Below, piece by piece: positions 15,895 through 23,618 of a stretch of 64,000 nt of DNA. The notes below the pieces were generated by a model that ran no database searches, was not told the DNA's origin, and was given only the letters and a program-made list of their open reading frames with translations. Numbering within the stretch: position 1 is the stretch's first letter; each line of letters begins with the position of its first letter. The stretch is from NCBI GenBank assembly GCA_965230425.1, contig CBDDKW010000015.1, positions 23,302 through 87,301 on the forward strand. The letters are read 5' to 3'. Origin of the DNA: CBDDKW01 sp965230425. GTDB lineage: Bacteria > Pseudomonadota > Gammaproteobacteria > UBA1113. A program made the translations under genes and the position numbers.

Positions 15895-17443
15895 TTTTGT
15901 CTTGAGTCATTTATCAGTATTAGGTACTAAATTTTTAGAGCAGGTATTACTTGTAACCATTTCTGTATTTTTAGCTATTTTGATCGGCATGCCCTTAGGG
16001 ATTCTGGTTGTACGTGTACAATCATTAAAAAAAATCATTTTAAGTATGGCTGGGATCCTACAAACCATTCCTAGTTTAGCATTATTAGCATTTCTTTTGC
16101 CTTTCACCGGTATTGGTGTTTTGCCTGCCATTATTGCTTTAACCTTATATGCTTTATTGCCTATCGTACGTAATACTGTGATTGGCTTAGAAGAAGTCTC
16201 GGATAAAGTGATTGAAGCAGCAAGAGGATTAGGATTTAGTGATTTACAACGATTGTGGCTAGTAGAGTTGCCATTGGCATTGCCAGTGATTGTAGCAGGG
16301 ATCCGTACTGCTACAGTTATTTGTGTTGGTATTGCAACACTGGCGGCTTTTATCGGTGCTGGTGGCTTAGGTGACTTCATTAATCAGGGTTTGGCTATGA
16401 ATGATACCCAGTTAATCTTACTCGGTGCCATTCCTGCAGCTATTTTAGCGATAGCATTAGACTTTTTAATCAGTCGTATAGAAAAAGCGATGACATGTGA
16501 AAAAAAACAGACACATAAGCACAAAGTACCGGGCAAAGTAATTGGTGTAATGGCTGGCTGTGTGTTTTTAATTAGCCTGATTGTAATAGGGTTTTATTGG
16601 CAAAGTCAGCAGTATAAGCGTATTTGCATCGCAAGTAAGAATTTTACTGAGTCAATGATCTTAACGGAAATGATGGCAGAGGTGATTGAAGCAAAAACAA
16701 GTCTACATGTGACTAGAAAATTTAACTTAGGTACCACGCAGATTTGTCAGGCAGCACTGGAAAAAGGTGATATTGACTTATATCCTGAATATACAGGGAC
16801 AGCTTATTTAGTGGTATTAAAAGGCAAGAATGCTGGCCAATATTCACCGAAAGCAATGTTTGATACGGTCAATGCTGCATATCAGAAACGTTTTCATATG
16901 ACATGGTTGTCTCCCTTTGGTTTTAATAACTCTGAATCCATTGCTGTGCGAGATGAATATGCTGAAGCACGTCACTTACATACTATCAGTGATTTAGTGC
17001 CTATTGAAAAATCATTGATACTAGCAGCGCCCTCTGAATTTATGCAGCGTTCGGATGGGTTTAGTGGGCTAAGTAAAGTGTATAGTTTACATTTTGGTAC
17101 GATTAAACAAATGAATCTTGGGTTAATTTATCATGCTATTCATGAGGGCGATGTGAATGTAGTTACAGCATTTACCACAAATCCTTATGTCCAAGCTTAT
17201 CATTTAAAGGTATTGCAAGATAATAAACATTTCTTCCCACCATATTATGCTGCACCGCTTATCAGAGATAAAACGCTACATAAATATCCGCAAATTGTTA
17301 CCGCTCTGCAAACTTTACATAATGTGCTGACTGAAGACACCGTGCGGAAGTTAAATTATCAAGTGGATATTCAGAAAAAATCTGTTGCTAGTGTGGCACG
17401 TGAATTTTTGCGTGAGCAAGGTATTATAAATAGAAATGAATGA
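15887..17443 (+). CDS. Fused permease and substrate-binding protein of the osmoprotectant ABC transporter
   Basis: About 518 residues. The N-terminal half (to ~215) is a binding-protein-dependent permease with six hydrophobic segments and the EAA loop EVSDKVIEAARGLGFSDLQR. After another membrane segment (GVMAGCVFLISLIVIGFYW) comes an OpuAC-type substrate-binding domain: RICIASKNFTESMILTEMMA, GDIDLYPEYTGTAY, NVVTAFTTNP. It thus combines OpuCB and OpuCC, tethering the receptor to the outer face of the inner membrane. The GTG at 15887 is chosen because AAGGGGAAT precedes it and residues after it begin the first helix; the longer frame from 15806 lies inside the ATPase gene. Confidence 0.88.
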   Translation: MSSFVLSHLSVLGTKFLEQVLLVTISVFLAILIGMPLGILVVRVQSLKKIILSMAGILQTIPSLALLAFLLPFTGIGVLPAIIALTLYALLPIVRNTVIGLEEVSDKVIEAARGLGFSDLQRLWLVELPLALPVIVAGIRTATVICVGIATLAAFIGAGGLGDFINQGLAMNDTQLILLGAIPAAILAIALDFLISRIEKAMTCEKKQTHKHKVPGKVIGVMAGCVFLISLIVIGFYWQSQQYKRICIASKNFTESMILTEMMAEVIEAKTSLHVTRKFNLGTTQICQAALEKGDIDLYPEYTGTAYLVVLKGKNAGQYSPKAMFDTVNAAYQKRFHMTWLSPFGFNNSESIAVRDEYAEARHLHTISDLVPIEKSLILAAPSEFMQRSDGFSGLSKVYSLHFGTIKQMNLGLIYHAIHEGDVNVVTAFTTNPYVQAYHLKVLQDNKHFFPPYYAAPLIRDKTLHKYPQIVTALQTLHNVLTEDTVRKLNYQVDIQKKSVASVAREFLREQGIINRNE

Positions 17444-17451
17444 GCTAAACT

Positions 17452-17552
17452 ATGAAGAGATTTCTCGCTGCGCTCGAAATGACAATGCGAAGCGTTGTCA
17501 TCCCGACCAGTGGTGGTAACCTCTGGGAGTGATCCCCCGCGGATTTGACTAC
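17452..17552. repeat. Dispersed palindromic repeat
   Basis: This contains GAGATTTCTCGCTGCGCTCG, a near-perfect hairpin ATGACAATGC-GAA-GCGTTGTCAT at about 17479-17501, then CCCGACCAGTGGTGGTAACC and GTGATCCCCCGCGGATTTGA. It is the clearest uninterrupted version of the junction into which the IS at 2992 inserted. It lies between the convergent transporter and trpC genes and could also serve as their terminator. Confidence 0.72.
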
Positions 17553-17553
17553 C

Positions 17554-18357
17554 TCAATCTTCCAGTAAACTTGCCAATTTCTCACCTGGATGCGGATGCG
17601 CCATTAAACTTTCGCCGACTAAGAAACTATGCACACCATGATCCTGGAGTTGTTTAACATCCGCCTTTGTGTGGATCCCACTGGCACTGGTAATAATACG
17701 ACCTTGTGGAATTAAAGGTGCTAGTGTTAATGTTTTGTCGAGTGTAGTATCGAAACTTTTAAGATCACGATTGTTAATAGCGACAATAGGTTTCTCGAAA
17801 GGTAATGATAAACAACGTTCTAATTCTTCCTGGTTATTAGATTCAATAAATACAGACATGTTCAATTGCAAAGCTAAGTCAGTTAACTCTCGCATAGAGC
17901 GATCATCGACGGCAGCGACAATGATTAGCAAGCAATCTGCGCCTAGGCAACGAGATTCTATGACTTGATAGGGGTCAACAATAAATTCTTTACGCAGTAC
18001 GGGTAATTCACAGGCTTGTCTAGCGGTCACAAGATTATCATCATGACCAAAAAAGAATTTTTCATCAGTTAATATAGATAAACAGCTAGCGCCATGTTTG
18101 GCATAGTCCGCTGCAATATCTGCCGGATCAAATTCAGCACGGATAATGCCTTTGCTAGGCGAGCCCTTTTTGATTTCAGTGATGAAAGCGGGTTGGTTTT
18201 TATCCATCTTCGCGGTGATAGCATCAGTAAATGAGCGTAAGGGACTGGCTATATCTAATTGTGCTTCCAGGCGTTGAAGAGGTGTCAGTTGCTTGCGTTC
18301 AGCAACTTCTAATTTTTTATGGGCAATTATTTCTGCGAGTTTATTAGTAAATGTCAT
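17554..18357 (-). CDS. trpC: Indole-3-glycerol phosphate synthase
   Basis: TrpC closes the indole ring, converting CdRP to indole-3-glycerol phosphate. The 267-residue TIM barrel shows FITEIKKGSPSKGIIRAEFD (catalytic Lys and substrate-binding Ser), LSILTDEKFFFG, VLRKEFIVDPYQV (second catalytic Lys), IVAINNRDLKSFDT and ASGIHTKADV, the usual order. It is monofunctional: no TrpF domain follows. It overlaps trpD by 4 bases at the end of a folB-folK-rpe-trpGDC run. Confidence 0.95.
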   Translation of the reverse strand: MTFTNKLAEIIAHKKLEVAERKQLTPLQRLEAQLDIASPLRSFTDAITAKMDKNQPAFITEIKKGSPSKGIIRAEFDPADIAADYAKHGASCLSILTDEKFFFGHDDNLVTARQACELPVLRKEFIVDPYQVIESRCLGADCLLIIVAAVDDRSMRELTDLALQLNMSVFIESNNQEELERCLSLPFEKPIVAINNRDLKSFDTTLDKTLTLAPLIPQGRIITSASGIHTKADVKQLQDHGVHSFLVGESLMAHPHPGEKLASLLED

Positions 18358-19376
18358 TGGCTTAACTCATTACTTAGTTGAATTAAATCCATAAATTTTT
18401 GTTTGGCCTTACCTGAGTTAATTGCATCATCGGCAAGTTTTACACCGCTAGCGATATCTTCTGCTAAATTTGCTACGTATAATGCGGCGCCTGCGTTAAG
18501 TAAGACAATATCTTTTGCAGGACCTGGTTGGTTATCAAATACTTGTTGAATAATCGCTAGGCTTTCTTCAGGGCTATTCACAATCAGTGAGTCAGTAGAT
18601 TGTGAGGTTAAACCCACTGATTCAGGTGATACTGTGTAACTACTAATTTTCTGATTATGTAATTCTACAACAGAAGTACTTGTAGCAATACTAAATTCAT
18701 CCATGCCATCTTCTGCATGTACAACCATGGCATGTTGACAGCCTAGTGTTTGCAAGACCTTGGCTATGGGTTCTAACCATTCTTTTGCGTAGACACCTAA
18801 TAGAATGTGTTGCGGATTTGCAGGGTTAGTAATGGGGCCTAGTATGTTAAAGAATGTTCTAATCTGTAGTGCCTTGCGAACAGGGGCAACTTGGTTGAAT
18901 GACTTGTGATGAGTTAATGCGTAAAGAAAGCCAATGCCTAGTTGGTCTACACAGTGCGCCACTTGTTTAGGTGTCAGTTCAATATTGATCCCTGCGCTGG
19001 TTAGAACATTAGAGCTACCAGATTTACTTGAAACAGAGCGGCTGCCGTGTTTTGCTACATTAGCGCCTGCTGCGGCAGCAACAAAACTGCAGGCGGTTGA
19101 GATGTTAAACGTATTACTACCATCACCACCGGTACCGACGATATCTAGCAATGGGCTACGGGTGATAGGGTAAGTGGTGGCTAAACTACGTAATACATTG
19201 GTGGTTGTGGCTAGTTCGGTAACACTCTCACCTTTGGTGCGTAAGGCCACCAGACAGCCAGCTATTTGTATGGGGTCAACCTCACCCTGCATAATTGCGT
19301 GTATTAACGCTGTTATTTCAGACTCATTTAAGTCTTGTCGATTGGTGAGTTTATTGAGCGTATCTTTAATATTCAT
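18354..19376 (-). CDS. trpD: Anthranilate phosphoribosyltransferase
   Basis: TrpD transfers phosphoribose from PRPP to anthranilate. The 340-residue protein begins with the helical dimerisation domain and shows the PRPP loop DIVGTGGDGSNTFNISTACS, KHGSRSVSSKSGSSNVL (anthranilate tunnel) and FFNILGPITNPANPQHILLG. These are the hallmark motifs, and length is normal. It overlaps trpG by 4 bases upstream and trpC by 4 downstream. There is no sign of decay. Confidence 0.95.
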   Translation of the reverse strand: MNIKDTLNKLTNRQDLNESEITALIHAIMQGEVDPIQIAGCLVALRTKGESVTELATTTNVLRSLATTYPITRSPLLDIVGTGGDGSNTFNISTACSFVAAAAGANVAKHGSRSVSSKSGSSNVLTSAGINIELTPKQVAHCVDQLGIGFLYALTHHKSFNQVAPVRKALQIRTFFNILGPITNPANPQHILLGVYAKEWLEPIAKVLQTLGCQHAMVVHAEDGMDEFSIATSTSVVELHNQKISSYTVSPESVGLTSQSTDSLIVNSPEESLAIIQQVFDNQPGPAKDIVLLNAGAALYVANLAEDIASGVKLADDAINSGKAKQKFMDLIQLSNELSQ

Positions 19377-19960
19377 GCGTTGTCTATCTGTAAGAAATTT
19401 TGTAAAAGTTGATGGCCATGTTCAGTTAATATTGATTCAGGATGAAACTGCACACCGTATATTGGATAAGTATTGTGCTGTATTCCCATGATTTCGTCAA
19501 CATTGCCATTTTCGTCCTCAGTCCAAGCGGTTACCTGCAAGCAGGCTGGCATTGTTTCTGGTGCAATCACTAAAGAATGATAGCGAGTGGCTGTAAAAGG
19601 TGAGGAAAAACTTGCAAAAACACTGGTATTATTATGGATGATTTTTGAAGTTTTGCCATGCATCACTTGGCGCGCACGTACTATCTTACCACCAAAATGT
19701 TGAGCAATACATTGATGACCGAGGCAAACGCCAAGGATAGGGATCTTTGTTGCAAAATGTTCAATGACAGCTAAGGAGATCCCAGCTTGATTGGGTGTAC
19801 ATGGTCCCGGTGAAATAACTATTTTGCTAGGATTAAGTGTGCGTATGTCATCAACGCTAACTTCATCATTGCGCTTAACCAAGACTTCAGTATCAAGTTC
19901 AGCGAAGTATTGTACTAAGTTATAAGTAAACGAATCATAATTATCTATCATTAATAACAT
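19373..19960 (-). CDS. trpG: Anthranilate/aminodeoxychorismate synthase glutamine amidotransferase subunit
   Basis: This is a class I glutamine amidotransferase of 195 residues that delivers ammonia to TrpE or PabB. LMIDNYDSFTYNLVQYF starts the domain, ISPGPCTPNQAG is the oxyanion-region motif, the nucleophile is C79 in ILGVCLGHQ, and GVQFHPESILTEHG holds the catalytic His and Glu. No trpE or pabB is next to it, although trpD and trpC follow with overlaps. With folB and folK upstream in the same run, an amphibolic TrpG/PabA role serving folate too is plausible. Confidence 0.93.
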   Translation of the reverse strand: MLLMIDNYDSFTYNLVQYFAELDTEVLVKRNDEVSVDDIRTLNPSKIVISPGPCTPNQAGISLAVIEHFATKIPILGVCLGHQCIAQHFGGKIVRARQVMHGKTSKIIHNNTSVFASFSSPFTATRYHSLVIAPETMPACLQVTAWTEDENGNVDEIMGIQHNTYPIYGVQFHPESILTEHGHQLLQNFLQIDNA

Positions 19961-19979
19961 AGGTATAACGCTCTGCTAA

Positions 19980-20648
19980 TCAAGCTGTTTGTAATTCTTC
20001 ACGCATACGCGTAATGGTTGCGTGATAGTCGGAAGCTTTAAATATAGCTGAGCCAGCGACAAAAGTATCAGCACCTGCGCGCGCAACTTCAGCAATATTA
20101 TCAACTTTAATACCGCCATCTACTTCTAAACGAGTCTCTAAACCTCGTTCATCGATCATTTTTCTGACGCTAGTAATTTTATCAAGTACTGGACGAATGA
20201 ACTTCTGGCCACCAAAGCCCGGGTTAACTGACATAAGCAACACTAAATCAAGCTTATCTAGCGTATGATCTAAATAATTGAGCGGAGTTGTAGGGTTAAG
20301 CGCTACACCCGCTTTACAACCCTGATCTTTGATTAGTTGGATGCTGCGGTCCATATGCTCCGATGCTTCAGGGTGAATCGTAATATAAGTTGCGCCTGCC
20401 TTTGCAAATTCAGTAATCATATGATCTACCGGTTTTACCATTAAGTGTACGTCAATAGGCGCAGTAACGCCGTGATCACGCAGTGCTTGGCATATCATTG
20501 GGCCAATAGTTAAATTAGGTACGTAGTGATTATCCATCACATCAAAATGAATCATGTCAGCTCCGGCATTTAATACATCTTCAACTTCTTGGCCTAGGCA
20601 GGCGAAATTTGCAGAGAGTATGGAAGGGGCAATTAAATAGTTTTGCAT
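19980..20648 (-). CDS. rpe: Ribulose-phosphate 3-epimerase
   Basis: Rpe interconverts ribulose-5-phosphate and xylulose-5-phosphate in the pentose phosphate pathway. It is a 222-residue TIM barrel. APSILSANFACLGQE, DMIHFDVMDNHYVPNLTIGP (metal His and catalytic Asp), DVHLMVKP (metal His), LLMSVNPGFGGQKFI and LEVDGGIKVDNI (second catalytic Asp) are all present. It starts 4 bases after folK and is followed by trpG. In many gammaproteobacteria gph and trpE lie between rpe and trpG; both are missing here. Confidence 0.96.
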   Translation of the reverse strand: MQNYLIAPSILSANFACLGQEVEDVLNAGADMIHFDVMDNHYVPNLTIGPMICQALRDHGVTAPIDVHLMVKPVDHMITEFAKAGATYITIHPEASEHMDRSIQLIKDQGCKAGVALNPTTPLNYLDHTLDKLDLVLLMSVNPGFGGQKFIRPVLDKITSVRKMIDERGLETRLEVDGGIKVDNIAEVARAGADTFVAGSAIFKASDYHATITRMREELQTA

Positions 20649-20652
20649 GAGC

Positions 20653-21147
20653 TTATCCTGTTATATCTAAAGTAATGGGTTGCATGGGCAGTGTATTTTT
20701 ACAAAAATTTTCCCATAAAAAATTATAGCGAAGTTTTAATACCGGGTGTTCATGATTACCGCATAGTTCAGCTAATGGTTTTAAGACAAAGGGATATTTG
20801 ACGATGTCACTACTAGGTAATTCTACATTGCGGCTGAATTCGATAGTATTACCAAATAGCAGTAAATCAATATCAAGTCCGCGAGATTGAAAAGATTCAC
20901 GTTGCGTTGTTTGGCCACAGTGCTGTTCTATATCTTTAAGTAGATCAATTAATGTATACAAGTCTAGTTCAGAGTTAAATTTAACGACTAAGTTATAAAA
21001 AGCTGGGCCATCAAAACCTAGAGCAGGTGTTTCATAAACCGGTGATGTTACAATGTGGGTGAAGTGCTCAGCAAATGCAGTGAGTGCAGCTTTAATATGG
21101 TATTCCTTATTAATATTGCTGCCAAGGCTCACGAATACTTCAGTCAT
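20653..21147 (-). CDS. folK: 2-amino-4-hydroxy-6-hydroxymethyldihydropteridine pyrophosphokinase
   Basis: FolK transfers pyrophosphate from ATP to hydroxymethyl-dihydropterin in folate synthesis. The 164-residue protein shows EVFVSLGSNINKEYHI at the N-terminus, SPVYETPALG, FYNLVVKFNSELD and the family signature SRGLDIDLLLFG, in which the aspartates bind Mg. HPFV is replaced by YPFVLKPLAEL. It overlaps folB by 4 bases, giving the two adjacent folate-pathway enzymes translational coupling. Confidence 0.94.
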   Translation of the reverse strand: MTEVFVSLGSNINKEYHIKAALTAFAEHFTHIVTSPVYETPALGFDGPAFYNLVVKFNSELDLYTLIDLLKDIEQHCGQTTQRESFQSRGLDIDLLLFGNTIEFSRNVELPSSDIVKYPFVLKPLAELCGNHEHPVLKLRYNFLWENFCKNTLPMQPITLDITG

Positions 21148-21497
21148 CGCTGACCTCGCTCAATGGTAATACTGACATTTTTAGCTTGAGGGATGGCGCC
21201 AGGTTTATTAACAGTTAATCGTAGCCAAGGTGATGAATGACTTTCAATAATCATATCGGCTACTTTATTTGCTAGCGTTTCTATTAGCTGATATTCACTG
21301 GCACAGACATGCTCGATAATCTGTTGGCTTAATTGATCATAGTTGAGTGCATCATCGATATTATCCGTTGCCGCGCATTTTTCTGTATCACAGCCAATCT
21401 CTAGATTGAGTACCAGCATTTGTTTAACTTTTCGCTCCCAGGCATTAACACCGATAATGGTTTCAACTTTTAAGTCTTCTATAGTGATAATATCCAC
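21144..21497 (-). CDS. folB: Dihydroneopterin aldolase
   Basis: FolB cleaves dihydroneopterin to hydroxymethyl-dihydropterin and glycolaldehyde. The 117-residue T-fold protein shows IITIEDLKVETIIGVNAWER at the start (pterin-binding region), NYDQLSQQIIEHV, QLIETLANKVAD with the substrate-anchoring Glu, and LTVNKPGAI containing the catalytic Lys. It leads the folB-folK-rpe-trpGDC run and is divergent from dsbG, with a shared promoter region at 21498-21662. Confidence 0.94.
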   Translation of the reverse strand: MDIITIEDLKVETIIGVNAWERKVKQMLVLNLEIGCDTEKCAATDNIDDALNYDQLSQQIIEHVCASEYQLIETLANKVADMIIESHSSPWLRLTVNKPGAIPQAKNVSITIERGQR

Positions 21498-21662
21498 GTG
21501 GTTACCTCGGTGTTTGGTGGTGCTAGCTAATTTGCAGCCTTGTCATTGCCTATGTGCGCTATTCTATGCAAACTCGCCCATGAAGACTATAGAATTGATG
21601 CTTTTTTAAGTAAATTAGTCTACTATGGAGTCCGCGTCATTAGACAAAAGCTTGGAGGCTAC

Positions 21663-22487
21663 ATGAAAGACAATAAAATTTTACTCTGTGCCATGGCATT
21701 TATTGCGGCATTATTCGTGCAAAGTCAGTCATGGGCTGCACAGACAACGGATTCAAATAAAGCAAAAGCATTAATAAATCGTGCAACAGAAGGTAAAGTG
21801 ACTGTTGTGCAAGAATTTGATGCTGGCAATAATCTTGTCGGTTTCGTGGTTAAGCCTAAGGAACAAGCTGGCCAACAGGCGATTATCTATGCGGATAAAA
21901 ACGGTAAGTACTTGTTAGTTGGAGCATTAATTGATGCGCAGGGCAATAATCGTACAGACCTAGATACACAAAAATATATTCAATCCAAGGTAGCAAAACA
22001 AGCCTTTAAAGCCGCTAATAATACCGCTTGGGTGCAAGATGGTAAGTCAGATGCAAAACATATGATGTATGTGGTCGGTGATCCTAATTGTGTTTACTGC
22101 CACAAATTTTATCAAGTTACTCGTCCCTTTGTTAAATCAGGCGACTTAGCTATCCGTTGGATTTGGGTCGGTTACCTAAAACCATCCAGTGCAGGCATGG
22201 CAGCCGCTATCCTGAATGCAAAAGATCCAGCAAAATTATTGGCTAAAAATGAGTCAGGGTTTTCTGATCGAAGTGAGCAAGGTGGTATCAAGCCTTTAAA
22301 GAATCCACCCCAAGCGGCCCTAGATAAGTTACAGAAAAATATGGACTTTATGAGTAAATTCCAATTCCCAGGTACTCCTGTATTAATCTACATGGACCAA
22401 TCAGGTCAACCAAAGACCATGTACGGCGTACCTCAGGGCGAAGACTTGAAGAAAGTCGTAGAACAAGCGCAAAAGATTAAGTCATAA
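21663..22487 (+). CDS. dsbG: DsbG/DsbC-like periplasmic thiol:disulfide isomerase
   Basis: This exported thioredoxin-fold protein of 274 residues has an N-terminal signal peptide (LLCAMAFIAALFVQSQSWAA), a short dimerisation-type region, and the thioredoxin domain with active site DPNCVYCHKFY (C143, C146). FPGTPVLIYMDQSG holds the cis-Pro. The NCxYC form is DsbG-like and suggests protection or isomerisation of periplasmic cysteines. Start: ATG 21663 has TTGGAGG four bases upstream and opens directly into the signal peptide; an earlier in-frame ATG at 21540 lacks these. It is followed by a strong hairpin at 22501-22530. Confidence 0.9.
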   Translation: MKDNKILLCAMAFIAALFVQSQSWAAQTTDSNKAKALINRATEGKVTVVQEFDAGNNLVGFVVKPKEQAGQQAIIYADKNGKYLLVGALIDAQGNNRTDLDTQKYIQSKVAKQAFKAANNTAWVQDGKSDAKHMMYVVGDPNCVYCHKFYQVTRPFVKSGDLAIRWIWVGYLKPSSAGMAAAILNAKDPAKLLAKNESGFSDRSEQGGIKPLKNPPQAALDKLQKNMDFMSKFQFPGTPVLIYMDQSGQPKTMYGVPQGEDLKKVVEQAQKIKS

Positions 22488-22500
22488 GTGTATGAGACTC

Positions 22501-22530
22501 TGGGCCTAGCGGCGTATGCCGCTAGGCCCA
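22501..22530 (+). terminator. GC-rich hairpin after dsbG
   Basis: A perfect 13-bp stem, TGGGCCTAGCGGC / GCCGCTAGGCCCA, closes on the loop GTAT. It begins 14 bases after the dsbG stop. There is no U-run after it, so it may be a mRNA-stabilising or factor-dependent terminator structure instead of a classic intrinsic terminator. Confidence 0.55.
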
Positions 22531-23029
22531 ACGGTAAATACTGTACAAAAATTTTGTAAGACATCTCTCAAACAACAAAACCGCCCCATCCTACATACAA
22601 ATTTCCGATCCTCAACCATTATTGCTCACGTATTTCTTGTTTCGCAAGGAAGTGAAAGGAGTCATTAATACTCATGCTACCTGTGGTTAACTAAATACAG
22701 TTATTCACAGGTAGCATGAGTATGATGGGACAAGGATGTTCTAGCGTGACCTCCGAAATGATTGGGATACGGCCAAGTGGTATTTGGCATCAGTGTCATA
22801 AAGGCCTAGTGGTACTTGGCCGTATCCCTCTTCATTCCTTCAAAGCGTCGTCTTTTCACCTACCGCTTCGTTATTTCCCTTGCTGCGCTGCTCATTTACA
22901 CTTTGAAGTAAACTCCGCTCACAGCAATCGCGGTAATATAATTTTTGTTGAATCAACAGCAGAAAATGAAGAAAATGTAAGCTGCCAGACTGGGTGCAGA
23001 ATATTTAATATTAAATAAGGGGCATAACA
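22531..23029. other. Gene-free region with two large inverted repeats
   Basis: The first perfect 17-bp repeat is TACTCATGCTACCTGTG (22669-22685) with its complement at 22706-22722, separated by 20 bases that include GTTAAC. The second is GGGATACGGCCAAGT (22764-22778) with its complement at 22814-22828. A 100-codon frame here (22716-23018) starts inside the first repeat, has biased composition and is not accepted as a gene. The rest has no recognised content except the promoter and AAGGGG ribosome site of the next gene. Confidence 0.7.
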
Positions 23030-23437
23030 ATGTTAAGAGTTCTTTCTGGTACAGGCAGTATAAACGATACTAAATCAGGTAATAAGGCTACGCCTTTCTG
23101 GGATGGAAATCAACATATGCGTGTTGAAAAGACATATACAGAAGTACCTGCTTCTGACGAGCGTATTACAGAGCTACGTAACTTTCCAGACAGTATTTTT
23201 GCACTTAAGCTTGCCAAGGATACAGAGTTACTAAAATTGGCAATCAATGATAAAAGTTTATCTTCACGATTTAATTTAACAGTAATGTTGATAATTACAA
23301 ACAAAAATCCAGTAGCCGGACAGATTCTAATAGACTCAAATTTAACCAGCTTGAAAGATCCTGATACGAAAAATCAGCTTCAGATTTGTCTCAATTATAA
23401 TAACCGACCGACACCGTTCGCTCAAACTAATCCTTAG
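23030..23437 (+). CDS. Hypothetical protein, 135 residues
   Basis: I do not recognise the family. The protein is soluble, with no signal peptide or membrane segment. It begins MLRVLSGTGSINDTKSGNK and has a predicted helical middle (ERITELRNFPDSIFALKLAK) and a polar C-terminus. The start has a good ribosome site (AAGGGG, seven bases before ATG), and codon use resembles its neighbours, which favours a real gene. It stands alone between the inverted-repeat region and katA. Confidence 0.6.
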   Translation: MLRVLSGTGSINDTKSGNKATPFWDGNQHMRVEKTYTEVPASDERITELRNFPDSIFALKLAKDTELLKLAINDKSLSSRFNLTVMLIITNKNPVAGQILIDSNLTSLKDPDTKNQLQICLNYNNRPTPFAQTNP

Positions 23438-23618
23438 TAGAAACAAACCTATATTTTTTGTTTAACGGTGCAGTATATCTAATTCAGACTATATAGTTGC
23501 TTAGCTGATCCAGGGAAAGAAGTTTTAGTGCCTGCGACAGAAAATGCCTCGCTGTAAGCAAAAATACTCGTTATACTATGTCTAATCTAACTCTCATATT
23601 AAATCAAGGATGACTGTC

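Noticed and set aside
15907..16380. 157-codon frame on the minus strand
   Set aside because: Antisense shadow of the permease domain, rich in Lys, Thr and Pro; the + strand gene is clear.
19174..19491. 105-codon + strand frame
   Set aside because: Antisense shadow across trpD and trpG.
22716..23018. 100-codon frame
   Set aside because: It begins within a perfect inverted repeat and spans a second one; composition is odd and no family is recognised.
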